Shown piece after piece: positions 8,099 to 15,697 of a DNA stretch of 64,000 nt. The position numbers and the translations under genes are program-made. Origin of the DNA: CAXBYZ01 sp963980215 (GTDB lineage: Bacteria; Patescibacteriota; Microgenomatia; UBA1400; CG1-02-47-37); assembly GCA_963980215.1 (NCBI GenBank), contig CAXBYZ010000002.1, forward strand, positions 1 through 64,000, read 5' to 3'. The notes beneath the pieces were generated by a model. The model saw only the letters and a program-made list of their open reading frames with translations, did not search any database and had not been told where the DNA came from. Positions within the stretch are counted from its first letter, which is position 1, and each line of letters opens with the position of its first letter.

Positions 8099-8682
8099 GA
8101 ACCTCCCAAAGGCCTCACGACAAAGTAGCTTAAATCTGCAGTCGGCACACTTGGTAAAGTAATCGTCCTACAATCACCTGCTCCACTATTTTGATAATTA
8201 AAGTCACATATGCGTACAAAATAATCTCCATTTGACGTATTAATTGGATTACCGACCACCACCATAATATGCCCTTCATCTCTAGGAACCCCATCGTTTT
8301 TCGGTACTATATATTCCCCATCTACCCATCCATTACTTCCATTCAATACAATTCCATCACCATCTTGAATTCCAATAGTGCTTGCTCCATAACTATTTAT
8401 CAAATCACCTTTTTGACACCAATTATTACTTCCAGGGTTACATACTGACGGTAAAGCACCAGCAATATTCCCATAAGTATCTACGCCAAAATGGCCAAAG
8501 CTTGGATTAATAGTAATCGCACCATCCAAACACCTATAAACGATCTCTCCATTTTTGATATAAAAATCATAAGAAGTAGGATAATCTTCTCCAAGGCATA
8601 ATTCCATATCACGATCAACCTGATTATCATTAATCACCTCAATACTTTCCACACATAAATTAACCGCATCCACAATAATCAT
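8095..8682 (-). CDS. possible CHAP/NlpC-like secreted domain, or 3' half of the upstream gene
   Basis: 195 residues with no signal peptide of its own. It contains GDGIVLNGSNG and GHIMVVVGNP followed by GDYFVRICDFN, a pattern reminiscent of the Gly-Asp and His strands of CHAP or NlpC/P60 amidases. The assignment is weak and the catalytic Cys is not certain. It overlaps the upstream gene by 23 bp in another frame, starting directly after an in-frame TAG. Lacking an export signal, it may be the C-terminal half of the upstream protein separated by a frameshift. Confidence 0.5.
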   Translation of the reverse strand: MIIVDAVNLCVESIEVINDNQVDRDMELCLGEDYPTSYDFYIKNGEIVYRCLDGAITINPSFGHFGVDTYGNIAGALPSVCNPGSNNWCQKGDLINSYGASTIGIQDGDGIVLNGSNGWVDGEYIVPKNDGVPRDEGHIMVVVGNPINTSNGDYFVRICDFNYQNSGAGDCRTITLPSVPTADLSYFVVRPLGGS

Positions 8683-9532
8683 CTATCCAAAAACTACCTC
8701 CCAAACTTAATCTATCATCCACACTCTCCGTCACTGAAGTATTCTGATTAAATCCATTCAAAAATGATCCATAATTATCTCCATACACCCCCCACTCATC
8801 CCCTTGAACTTCATCAACCTCAATTACAATATCAGCATAATCATGATACGAATCTCTCAATTCTTGTGGCCCATAAGTCACTTGACAATTAGGACAATAA
8901 ACCCACGAACCAGTTGGCCCATCACATTTATATGTAGTATATCTTTCTCCAGCTCTCAACGGCCCAAACGCCACTACAGGATTACCCGATGCGTCTTTAC
9001 TCACAGCATTACCATTCTTATCACGACAAGGTATATCTCGCTCGTTATTTCCACTACTGCTATTTCCAGTAGTAACACCAGGAATTTGCCCTTGTTCTGC
9101 TACCGCATTTCCCCCTACATTATTCAAGTACTCCTCTCTCTCAGTTATAAATTCACCACTCAAACTATCATTCATTGCTCCGTCGTGATTTCCTTGCCAT
9201 AAGTCAGCCAACCCCTTCCACCTATCCGCATCTGCTTGCTTACCCTCCTTTAGTGTAATTTCTTGTTCTTTCAAAGGTTTCCTATTTTTCTCAAAAGCCT
9301 GCTTTACTTCTTCAGTTATTCGTTTTGCATCCTCTCGCCTCTGTTCTAACAAATTACTCTTATCAATTTTATCTTGTGTCTCTCTATCCAAGCCCGCTCT
9401 TCCATCTATATTAAATATCTTCGGCACCTCTCCCTGATTACTCACCACATACTTACTCACCGGCACCATCAACGCCACTACCGCTACAATCACTAAAATC
9501 GGTAAATGAACAAAACCACGGCAAGCCTTCAT
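8660..9532 (-). CDS. membrane-anchored protein with coiled-coil region, function unknown
   Basis: 290 residues. The N-terminus GFVHLPILVIVAVVALMVPV is a signal anchor. A closely similar N-terminus (GFAFLPVVVLVALVGLMIP) begins the gene at 40779, so the two are related in their export region. A charged, probably helical segment (about 45-105), a Gly/Ser/Asn linker and a C-terminal domain with CPNC follow. It ends in WIDDYCGCG where it overlaps the next gene. It is first in a three-gene operon. Confidence 0.6.
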   Translation of the reverse strand: MKACRGFVHLPILVIVAVVALMVPVSKYVVSNQGEVPKIFNIDGRAGLDRETQDKIDKSNLLEQRREDAKRITEEVKQAFEKNRKPLKEQEITLKEGKQADADRWKGLADLWQGNHDGAMNDSLSGEFITEREEYLNNVGGNAVAEQGQIPGVTTGNSSSGNNERDIPCRDKNGNAVSKDASGNPVVAFGPLRAGERYTTYKCDGPTGSWVYCPNCQVTYGPQELRDSYHDYADIVIEVDEVQGDEWGVYGDNYGSFLNGFNQNTSVTESVDDRLSLGGSFWIDDYCGCG

Positions 9533-9570
9533 AGTTATATCCTATCAATACTTAGTCGAATTCTCAATGA

Positions 9571-9576
9571 TATAAT
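9571..9576 (+). promoter_or_regulatory. TATAAT -10 box of the tRNA pair
   Basis: TATAAT ends 10 nt before the mature 5' end of tRNA-Arg. It probably drives both tRNAs. Confidence 0.55.
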
Positions 9577-9586
9577 ACTTCCAAAC

Positions 9587-9658
9587 GCTCTCATAGTTTA
9601 ATGGATAAAACAGAGGTTTCCTAAACCTCCGATGCAAGTTCGATTCTTGCTGGGGGCA
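9587..9658 (+). tRNA. tRNA-Arg (anticodon CCT)
   Basis: A 72-nt cloverleaf. The acceptor stem GCTCTCA pairs with TGGGGGC (with G-U pairs), and the discriminator is A. The anticodon stem GAGGT/ACCTC holds loop TTCCTAA with anticodon CCT, reading AGG. The T arm is GCAAG-TTCGATT-CTTGC. CCA is not encoded. Confidence 0.92.
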
Positions 9659-9662
9659 CATC

Positions 9663-9689
9663 TACATGAAGGTTCGTAACCTTCATGTA
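9663..9689. repeat. GGTTCGTAACC palindrome between two tRNAs
   Basis: Arms of 12 nt (TACATGAAGGTT) around CGT. The inner 25 bp are identical to the intergenic copy at 25882-25906. It fills most of the tRNA spacer and could act as a processing hairpin. Confidence 0.9.
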
Positions 9690-9693
9690 CCAT

Positions 9694-9766
9694 CGGGGTG
9701 TAGCGCAGTTGGTAGCGCGCGTCGTTCGGGACGGCGAGGTCGTGAGTTCAAATCTCACCACCCCGA
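9694..9766 (+). tRNA. tRNA-Pro (anticodon CGG)
   Basis: A 73-nt cloverleaf. Acceptor CGGGGTG/CACCCCG, discriminator A, D stem GCGC/GCGC. The anticodon stem CGTCG/CGGCG holds loop TTCGGGA with anticodon CGG. The T arm is GTGAG-TTCAAAT-CTCAC. CCA is not encoded. Confidence 0.93.
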
Positions 9767-9771
9767 CTTTA

Positions 9772-10389
9772 TTATTCTCTTGAAGCAATATCTGCCAAAC
9801 TTGTCTTAATTATCTCATCATCTACTTTAAACCCCGGCATAAACTCTACCGTTTCTGAATAATCCACGTCCTTAAAATATGACAACTGGCTTCGTAGTAA
9901 AACTTCATCAAATAAACCCCCTCCAAAAATATCTACAGTCTTCTTACTAATCTCTTCTAGAGAAAACTGTTTCAATAAAAAATACACATCCACATAATCT
10001 TTCCACTTGGCTCTTTGACCCAAAGCAAATGCCTTCATACAACCAATCGATAACACATCAGGCATCTTAATCACTTCATCCCAATTCTCATTAACCGGCA
10101 CCGGATATTTATACTGATACCAAGTCATTTTTACTCCATGAGTCATCACCGTTAACTGATTTTTCTGATTCACAAACGTTTCTTCAACTGGAAAATACTT
10201 GCCAACTTTTCCAATAATTTGATTATTATCAAAGTCTATTTTTGTAAACAAATCAAAGTCTATCGACCTCCTATGACCGATCTGCAAAGCCAGGGCTGTT
10301 CCTCCCACCAAGTAATAATCATCTTTAAACTCCCTCACCAAATCAATTAAATCTTTCTGCTCTTTAGATAAAATATCAAGCTCAAACAT
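9772..10389 (-). CDS. AbiEii-type nucleotidyltransferase
   Basis: 205 residues starting MFELDILSKEQKDLIDLV. It shows the nucleotidyltransferase signature YYLVGGTALALQIGHRRSIDFDLF (GG then DFD; positions about 27-50), followed by an acidic and basic helical core (KAFALGQRAKWKDYVDVYFLL) typical of AbiEii/DUF1814. Members are toxins of type IV systems that add nucleotides to tRNA, though many have unknown roles. ATG 10389 is preferred because it overlaps the upstream partner by 8 bp; an earlier in-frame start at 10419 exists. It forms a two-gene unit with that partner. Confidence 0.8.
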   Translation of the reverse strand: MFELDILSKEQKDLIDLVREFKDDYYLVGGTALALQIGHRRSIDFDLFTKIDFDNNQIIGKVGKYFPVEETFVNQKNQLTVMTHGVKMTWYQYKYPVPVNENWDEVIKMPDVLSIGCMKAFALGQRAKWKDYVDVYFLLKQFSLEEISKKTVDIFGGGLFDEVLLRSQLSYFKDVDYSETVEFMPGFKVDDEIIKTSLADIASRE

Positions 10390-10639
10390 ATCTATTAAAA
10401 TAGTTGCCAAATAAAGCAATCCTTTCCGGCCGTAAATTCACTCTTCGTTTTTCTTGCGTCATATACAAAAACAGTTTCTTTATTTTTTTTAAACCCATCT
10501 TTTTCTTCAACCACAAAAAATCTTTCCACCGACCATAATTCAACACCCCTTCCACCACTGCTTCATCATCTAGTTTTGTCACATCACTCACCCACCACCA
10601 TTTTTGCTTATTCTCAGTCAACCAGTTATTCAACTGCAT
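10382..10639 (-). CDS. small partner of the AbiEii-type gene (putative antitoxin)
   Basis: 85 residues from MQLNNWLTENKQKWWWVSDV. The sequence (LDDEAVVEGVLNYGRWKDFLWLKKKMG) resembles the short proteins often found directly upstream of standalone AbiEii-like nucleotidyltransferases. The role as antitoxin is inferred from position. It starts 3 bp after the ndk stop, so it may be cotranscribed with ndk. Confidence 0.6.
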   Translation of the reverse strand: MQLNNWLTENKQKWWWVSDVTKLDDEAVVEGVLNYGRWKDFLWLKKKMGLKKIKKLFLYMTQEKRRVNLRPERIALFGNYFNRYV

Positions 10640-10641
10640 TT

Positions 10642-11112
10642 TTATTCCCGCTCTTCCTTCGAATAAATCAAGCAATCCGAAGCACTCTCCCACTCTATAA
10701 TCTCACTATCTTTAAAGACCAGTTTTCTCTCTTTTTCAGCCGACTCCACTCCATCCGAGGCATGAATCAAGTTTAACTGTTGGCTCATAGAAAAATCTCC
10801 CCGAATCGAACCTGCCTCAGCCTCACGACCATGAGTCGTACCGACTAGTTTTCTAACCGTATCAATCGCTCCCACCCCACTCCAAACCATGGCCACAATC
10901 GGTGAAGACATCATAAATCCCTTCAAGTCACTAAAAAATCCTTTGTCTTTATGATGAGCATACCACTCATCCAAAATCTCGTCAGTTAACAACATCATCT
11001 TCAACCCAGACAACTTCAAACCCTTCTTCTCAAACCGATTAATAATCTCCCCCAACAAACCCCTCTGTAATCCATCCGGTTTTAGTAAAATGACTGAGTA
11101 TTCAAACTTCAT
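10642..11112 (-). CDS. ndk: nucleoside diphosphate kinase
   Basis: 156 residues. Transfers the gamma-phosphate of ATP to NDPs through a phosphohistidine. The family signature is clear: YSVILLKPDGLQRGLLGEII, ARG-equivalent region GTTHGREAEAGSIRGDF, and the active-site NLIHASD. It is slightly longer than the usual 135-150 residues owing to a short insert at about 55-65. TATAAT (11124-11119) ends 6 nt before the ATG, so it is leaderless. It lies just downstream of the M16 peptidase gene and just upstream of the AbiEii pair. Confidence 0.95.
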   Translation of the reverse strand: MKFEYSVILLKPDGLQRGLLGEIINRFEKKGLKLSGLKMMLLTDEILDEWYAHHKDKGFFSDLKGFMMSSPIVAMVWSGVGAIDTVRKLVGTTHGREAEAGSIRGDFSMSQQLNLIHASDGVESAEKERKLVFKDSEIIEWESASDCLIYSKEERE

Positions 11113-11118
11113 ACCATC

Positions 11119-11124
11119 ATTATA
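11119..11124 (-). promoter_or_regulatory. leaderless -10 box for ndk
   Basis: TATAAT on the minus strand, 6 nt before the ndk ATG. It lies at the 3' edge of the peptidase gene. Confidence 0.5.
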
Positions 11125-11126
11125 AC

Positions 11127-12395
11127 CTACCCCACCAATTTTTCAAATCGAGCCTTGTCTTTAAAATCCCCCAAGACCGTCAAATTTAACTTATTTTCTT
11201 CAAATACCCTCTTAGCAGTTTTACTAATCCCGGCCACACTCACCTCGTCAATCTTGGCTTTAATTTTTTCCACTGTCCTAATCTCGTTCTCCATCAATAA
11301 ATTCTCACCAAACAAGTTAGCCACCGACTGACTATCCTCCAAAGATAAATCAATCCTCCCTTTCAAGTACTCTTTGGCTCGCTTCAACTCCACTTCACTC
11401 ACCGTCTCAATTTTTTGATACTCTCCCCGCACCACCTTGATAGCCTCATCCACTCGCTTGGCATCACAACCGGCTTGAGTTACCAAGTAGCCGGTATCAA
11501 GCAGTAAATCTATACTGGAGCGAACATAGTAGACCAAGCCCCGCTTTTCTCGAATTTCATCCCACAACCTTGAGCTAGTGTTGCCTCCCAAAATAGTGTT
11601 TAACATCATCAAGTTATACCGATCGGGGTCAGTTGACTTAAACGTCTCCATTCCCAAGCAAAAATGGGCTTGCTGTATTGGTTTTTTCACTAATTTAACT
11701 CTCGCCTTTTCCTGTTTCACCACCACTTGATTAGGTTTATCCGTAAACTTAATTTTCCCCTTCCGGTTGGATACAAATACCTCCTCAATCTGTTTTTCGG
11801 CCGTTTCCAAGCCACCTCCAGCCAAGACCAAAACCATATTAGCCGGTTGATACCAATAATCCAAGTACTTCACAAACTCCTTGTGTCCCAAAGATTTTAT
11901 ATTCTCAGCCGGTCCAATCACCAATTGACCTAACTGGGTCGCACTATATACTTGTGATACAAAAGACTGAGCCACATTCCTCATCGGGTTATCCTCATAC
12001 ATCTTGATCTCCTCCAAAATCACTCCCCGCTCTTTTTCCAACTCATCCGCCGGCAGTAGCGGTTCAAACACCGCTTGATGCAAAAACTCCAAGCCCAACT
12101 CTAAGTGTTTCTTACCAATCTTCATCCAAAAAGCAGTCATTTCTTGAGAGGTAAAAGCATTAAAGACGCCACCAACCGACTCAATCACCCGATTCATCTC
12201 CATTGGTGTTGGCCACTTCTTAGTTCCCTTAAACACCATGTGCTCCAAAAAATGTGAGATCCCGTTTATCTTGGCCGACTCATCCCTACTCCCCACTCGC
12301 ACCATCACCATCGCCGTCACCGACTCGGTGGCCATCGGTATTTTTACCACCGTCAAACCATTTGCTAAAACCTGATTTTTTACTTGAAAACTCAT
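11127..12395 (-). CDS. M16 family zinc peptidase (processing peptidase type)
   Basis: 422 residues starting MSFQVKNQVLANGLTVV. It has the inverted zinc motif HFLEH at about 46-50 (GISHFLEHMVFKGT) and a downstream Glu in the ILEEIKMYEDNP helix. The C-terminal half has the R/Y region typical of the family (GNTSSRLWDEIREKRGLVYYV). These enzymes cut peptides in a clamshell of two related halves. There is no signal peptide, so it is likely cytoplasmic. ATG 12395 is used; three codons upstream are also open. Confidence 0.92.
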   Translation of the reverse strand: MSFQVKNQVLANGLTVVKIPMATESVTAMVMVRVGSRDESAKINGISHFLEHMVFKGTKKWPTPMEMNRVIESVGGVFNAFTSQEMTAFWMKIGKKHLELGLEFLHQAVFEPLLPADELEKERGVILEEIKMYEDNPMRNVAQSFVSQVYSATQLGQLVIGPAENIKSLGHKEFVKYLDYWYQPANMVLVLAGGGLETAEKQIEEVFVSNRKGKIKFTDKPNQVVVKQEKARVKLVKKPIQQAHFCLGMETFKSTDPDRYNLMMLNTILGGNTSSRLWDEIREKRGLVYYVRSSIDLLLDTGYLVTQAGCDAKRVDEAIKVVRGEYQKIETVSEVELKRAKEYLKGRIDLSLEDSQSVANLFGENLLMENEIRTVEKIKAKIDEVSVAGISKTAKRVFEENKLNLTVLGDFKDKARFEKLVG

Positions 12396-12760
12396 AATAA
12401 CCACCTATATAAAGGTGTCACCTGTATTCTACCACTTTTACTTTTTATTACATCTTCTTCTGCCTCGGTAACAATTATCTTCCTCACTCCCCTAATCTCT
12501 TTTGAAAGCTCCACCAATGACCTTACTTCTCGATTTCTAATTACTTCATTATCCAAACTCAAGCTAGCTTGAATCGCCAGCTTTTTCTCCGGTACATAAA
12601 AATCCACTTCCAAATTATTTTTAGTTTGATAATAATATACTTGTTTATACTGCTGTCTCAACCTTAAATAAACCAAGTTCTCCAACAACCGACCGGAATT
12701 AGCCGAAAATGAAAATCCCACCGACTTTGCCAAACCAGTATCAATCGAGTAAACCTTGCT
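12392..12760 (-). pseudogene. C-terminal fragment of an AAA_14/DUF4143 ATPase
   Basis: About 122 codons reading YSIDTGLAKSVGF, ENLVYLRLRQ, VYYYQTKNNLEVDFYVPEKK and LAIQASLSLDN. This matches the C-terminal nuclease-like DUF4143 half of the two intact ATPases at 45657 and 56582. The Walker A half is absent, and an in-frame stop precedes the fragment (12763-12761). It overlaps the peptidase start by 4 bp, so residual expression could be coupled, but it is most simply a decayed gene. Confidence 0.7.
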
Positions 12761-12894
12761 TTATTTTAGTAGCCAAACTGCCACAATCTTGATTCAACCT
12801 CTAGTTGGCGCAGAAACTCCACCTACAATTGGAGTAGATCACTCCAATGCTTTGACTCTCAAGAAAACAACTACTAACCTGAATTTTGAGTCAT

Positions 12895-13290
12895 TTACGC
12901 TACTATTGCTCCAACGGGTAGAGGATTAGCAGAAAAGTCATAATCATCCACTATCAGTTGAGCTAATCTCTCCCACATTCCCACCTCCGCCATCACATCA
13001 GGGTCAATATGTAAATCAAGCAAATTAGTTGGATAAGTATGATATTTTTGGTGTAAATATTTTAAGGTTTGTTCATAATAGCTATCTAAACTTCCACCTT
13101 GAACAACAAACACCTTGGTAAACTCCCGTACTGCCACTGCCCGTAAAAAGTCCCCTGCACCTAATTTTTCAAATAATCCCCATTGATGAAGTGAATCCCA
13201 AAACTCCCGAGACACCCCCCTACCCTTAGGGTCTGGAGCCTTTATCCCACTTATTAGTGACCCATCTGGTCTGCAAAATATTTCTCTCAT
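12895..13290 (-). CDS. unknown protein, last gene of a four-gene block
   Basis: 131 residues, soluble, with a Pro/Gly-rich N-terminus (RPDGSLISGIKAPDPKGRG) and a helical remainder. I recognise no family. It begins 4 bp after the end of the upstream gene and is almost certainly part of the same transcript as the three genes running down from 15526. The block has no palindromic elements, unlike most of the window, which suggests later arrival. Confidence 0.55.
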   Translation of the reverse strand: MREIFCRPDGSLISGIKAPDPKGRGVSREFWDSLHQWGLFEKLGAGDFLRAVAVREFTKVFVVQGGSLDSYYEQTLKYLHQKYHTYPTNLLDLHIDPDVMAEVGMWERLAQLIVDDYDFSANPLPVGAIVA

Positions 13291-13294
13291 ACAA

Positions 13295-14143
13295 CTACAC
13301 CACCACCAAACTCTTTTTAAACTTCAATACTTCTTCTATTAAATCTTTTTCTTTCCAAGTTGTTACAACCCTTAATGGATCCAAACACCAAGTAATTAGT
13401 TTCAAGTGTTTATTCATTAACGCACCTCCTGTTTCTGAAGGTACTTTTACTTTCCTAGCCAATCTTTTTCCAAAGCTTTTTCCATAATTTACAGCCAACA
13501 ATCCATTTTGATTAGCAGTCACTTCCAACAATACTTCATTCCGATGACCGTACCACTCCTTAGAGGGATTCAATGAATATTCCTCACTTTGTGTATCAAC
13601 CAATCTTACACCTATGCCTTTATCACTCTCAACAAATACATATCTAGATTCAGGCACCCTATTAGGGTTTTGCCCATGAACTCTATCATCTCCATTCAAC
13701 CAACCACCACGTAAACTATACTCCCCATTTTCTGGATGCGAAAACAACAAAAAACTCGCTTGTACCCCCTTCCAACTCCATGACTTCATCAGAGTATCTT
13801 GAATCTCAAGACCCTCTCTAGCCATATGCACCTGAACACCAACCTGAGAGTACTGAAACACCCCTTGCCCATCCATAAATACTTGTACTTGAGTATCAAT
13901 ACTTGCATTTTTATCGTCAAGCAATAGCGTTACAGCGTGGTGATCCGCAGAGAGTCTCTTATACTGTATTCTCCACACACTCTCATTCTCTCTCCCTTCA
14001 CTTTCTCCAACTTCTAAATAAAAATTTGGATCATCCATATTTTTGGGGAAAAATAGTTCAAGTCTTGGTGACTGTCGACTACCAACACATCCCTCATAGG
14101 AGGAAATATCAACAGTGGGAGCTATGCTTCTCTCAGTTGACAT
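13295..14143 (-). CDS. unknown beta-rich protein
   Basis: 282 residues from MSTERSIAPTVDISS (an in-frame ATG six codons upstream is also possible). Alternating short strands (RLELFFPK, NFYLEVGES, VWRIQYKRL, AVTLLLDDK) suggest an all-beta fold for most of the length, then a helical end. There is no signal peptide or motif I can name. The start overlaps the upstream stop by 11 bp, which indicates translational coupling. Confidence 0.55.
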   Translation of the reverse strand: MSTERSIAPTVDISSYEGCVGSRQSPRLELFFPKNMDDPNFYLEVGESEGRENESVWRIQYKRLSADHHAVTLLLDDKNASIDTQVQVFMDGQGVFQYSQVGVQVHMAREGLEIQDTLMKSWSWKGVQASFLLFSHPENGEYSLRGGWLNGDDRVHGQNPNRVPESRYVFVESDKGIGVRLVDTQSEEYSLNPSKEWYGHRNEVLLEVTANQNGLLAVNYGKSFGKRLARKVKVPSETGGALMNKHLKLITWCLDPLRVVTTWKEKDLIEEVLKFKKSLVVV

Positions 14144-14933
14144 GACCCCCCTCAAACCCATCTTTAAACAAACATTCCGGTATAGTATATCCAGGAGTAA
14201 ACCATATCCACTTTTCTATATTTTCTCTATCAAAAGTTACCGTGCTTCCGGAGTTATATTTTTTTCCTGCTAAATTCATTAAATTCCCCAACAAAGCTAT
14301 AGGTGTTTTAGCAAGAATTCCAATTGAACTAACTAATTCTTTCATCATCGTTAACATTCCTTCTCTACCTCCATCCAAGACTAATTTTCCAGAGCAAGAG
14401 GTCACTGGATATTGAAATATTCCATCATTTTCAATCTTAAACGGATTCAAACTAAAACTCTCCCCAAACTGTTCTTGATATCTTGCCAAAATTGCCCCAC
14501 AACAATCATCCATAGCATCATTCACACCCACAAATTCACTATCTTTTTCCCACTTAACTACTTCTTTATATGAAAGACTCATCTTCCAACCATATCTGTC
14601 CACTGTAAACTGCAGTGGCACTCTATATTTACACATCTCTTCATGCTCCCTAATCTCAGTAGAGCTCATATTTGACCTAAACACCTCACTCTCCCATCTC
14701 CACTCACCCTTCGAATTCACTACACTCGTAATCCCGGGAACGTCTAGTACCAACCCATGGTCTTTCAAAACAGTAAATATAGGTAAAAATAATTTATCAA
14801 GACCTAATCTCTCAAATTCATGTTTACGTGTATCTCCAAACGCAACAATCGTTGAATCTGGATCTATACGTAAAGCAAGTGGAGAACCACCGGATGATGA
14901 GATAGTAATCGTTTTTTCATGTTCATTAACCAT
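14133..14933 (-). CDS. unknown protein
   Basis: 266 residues, soluble. It starts MVNEHEKTITISSSGGSPLALRI and contains a Cys pair (DDCCGAIL) and a mixed alpha/beta pattern. No recognised family. It lies 11 bp after the stop of the upstream gene and overlaps the downstream start, so it sits within the 15526-12895 operon. Confidence 0.55.
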   Translation of the reverse strand: MVNEHEKTITISSSGGSPLALRIDPDSTIVAFGDTRKHEFERLGLDKLFLPIFTVLKDHGLVLDVPGITSVVNSKGEWRWESEVFRSNMSSTEIREHEEMCKYRVPLQFTVDRYGWKMSLSYKEVVKWEKDSEFVGVNDAMDDCCGAILARYQEQFGESFSLNPFKIENDGIFQYPVTSCSGKLVLDGGREGMLTMMKELVSSIGILAKTPIALLGNLMNLAGKKYNSGSTVTFDRENIEKWIWFTPGYTIPECLFKDGFEGGHVN

Positions 14934-14944
14934 ACCACCACTCC

Positions 14945-15526
14945 TTATACTGCTACCAAATTTATAAACGCTTTAGTTACGGCACTCGCAAATCTAAGGC
15001 TATCGTGCACATACCATGGAGTTAACGCCAGCGCTTGCTTATCATAACCTTCACCAAGTAATGAGTTTCTTTCAAATCTCAACCCATTTGCGGTCCGTCT
15101 TGGTTCCATCAGTAAGCCCCACCTCAATGATCTTGCTCTTGAAGCATTTAGTGTTTCAAGTTTGGAATGATTATTATCACCCGAAAGCAATATCATTGGT
15201 ACCCAAACACTGTGCATATCATTATTAACCAAACTCCACTGCGCCCTCACCCCATCACCTATTTGATGAATTTCTGAATAAGATTTTATTGATCCACCCA
15301 TCTCTCTCCTCAATTTAAAATAAATATCAAATCCACTTGTTTCACCTCCAGTTTGTTCAAAAGTCATTTGATCTTGAGTCAAACCTTCTCTCGACAACCT
15401 TTGGCCCACCACCACTATTCCAGTGTGTAAATTTGCTCCAGGAGCTAACACTGTCCGTAATCCCGGAACTTCCCCCCATGGGGCATCATTGTTCAATAAA
15501 TCTATTGCTTGCTCTGGTTCCCTCAT
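14945..15526 (-). CDS. unknown protein, first gene of a four-gene operon
   Basis: 193 residues starting MREPEQAIDLLNNDAPWGEV. The middle (VVVGQRLSREGL, FDIYFKLRREMGGSIKSYSEIHQIG, RAQWSLVNNDMHSVWVPMILL) looks beta-rich. No family recognised. The start is well supported by TTGACA-N17-TAGAAT, whose -10 ends 9 nt before the ATG. It heads the block and is divergent from the 905-residue gene. Confidence 0.6.
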   Translation of the reverse strand: MREPEQAIDLLNNDAPWGEVPGLRTVLAPGANLHTGIVVVGQRLSREGLTQDQMTFEQTGGETSGFDIYFKLRREMGGSIKSYSEIHQIGDGVRAQWSLVNNDMHSVWVPMILLSGDNNHSKLETLNASRARSLRWGLLMEPRRTANGLRFERNSLLGEGYDKQALALTPWYVHDSLRFASAVTKAFINLVAV

Positions 15527-15535
15527 ACGCTCGGA

Positions 15536-15564
15536 ATTCTACAATAACTTCCAATAGTTGTCAA
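15536..15564 (-). promoter_or_regulatory. consensus promoter for the 15526-12895 operon
   Basis: TTGACA (15564-15559), a 17-nt spacer and TAGAAT (15541-15536) on the minus strand. The first codon is 9 nt further. Confidence 0.75.
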
Positions 15565-15577
15565 CTATAAGCCTATA

Positions 15578-15627
15578 TTGACAGATCGAGTTCCAAATGA
15601 TATATTCCACCAACTATAACTTATAGT
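15578..15627 (+). promoter_or_regulatory. consensus promoter with start-site palindrome for the 905-residue gene
   Basis: TTGACA (15578-15583), a 17-nt spacer and TATATT (15601-15606). The expected start site falls at the beginning of a perfect palindrome, ACTATAA-C-TTATAGT (15613-15627), a plausible operator. A leader of about 85 nt follows, unlike the leaderless genes around it. Confidence 0.65.
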
Positions 15628-15697
15628 AAATAAATGTATGATAATAGAAGATAATTGACTTCTTTTTTCAATAAATAGTAAAAAAAATTAAAAAATT

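Noticed and set aside
12405..12424. Palindromic element CACCTATATAAAGGTG
   Set aside because: Only short arms, and it coincides with the end of the DUF4143 fragment and the start region of the peptidase. No second copy seen.
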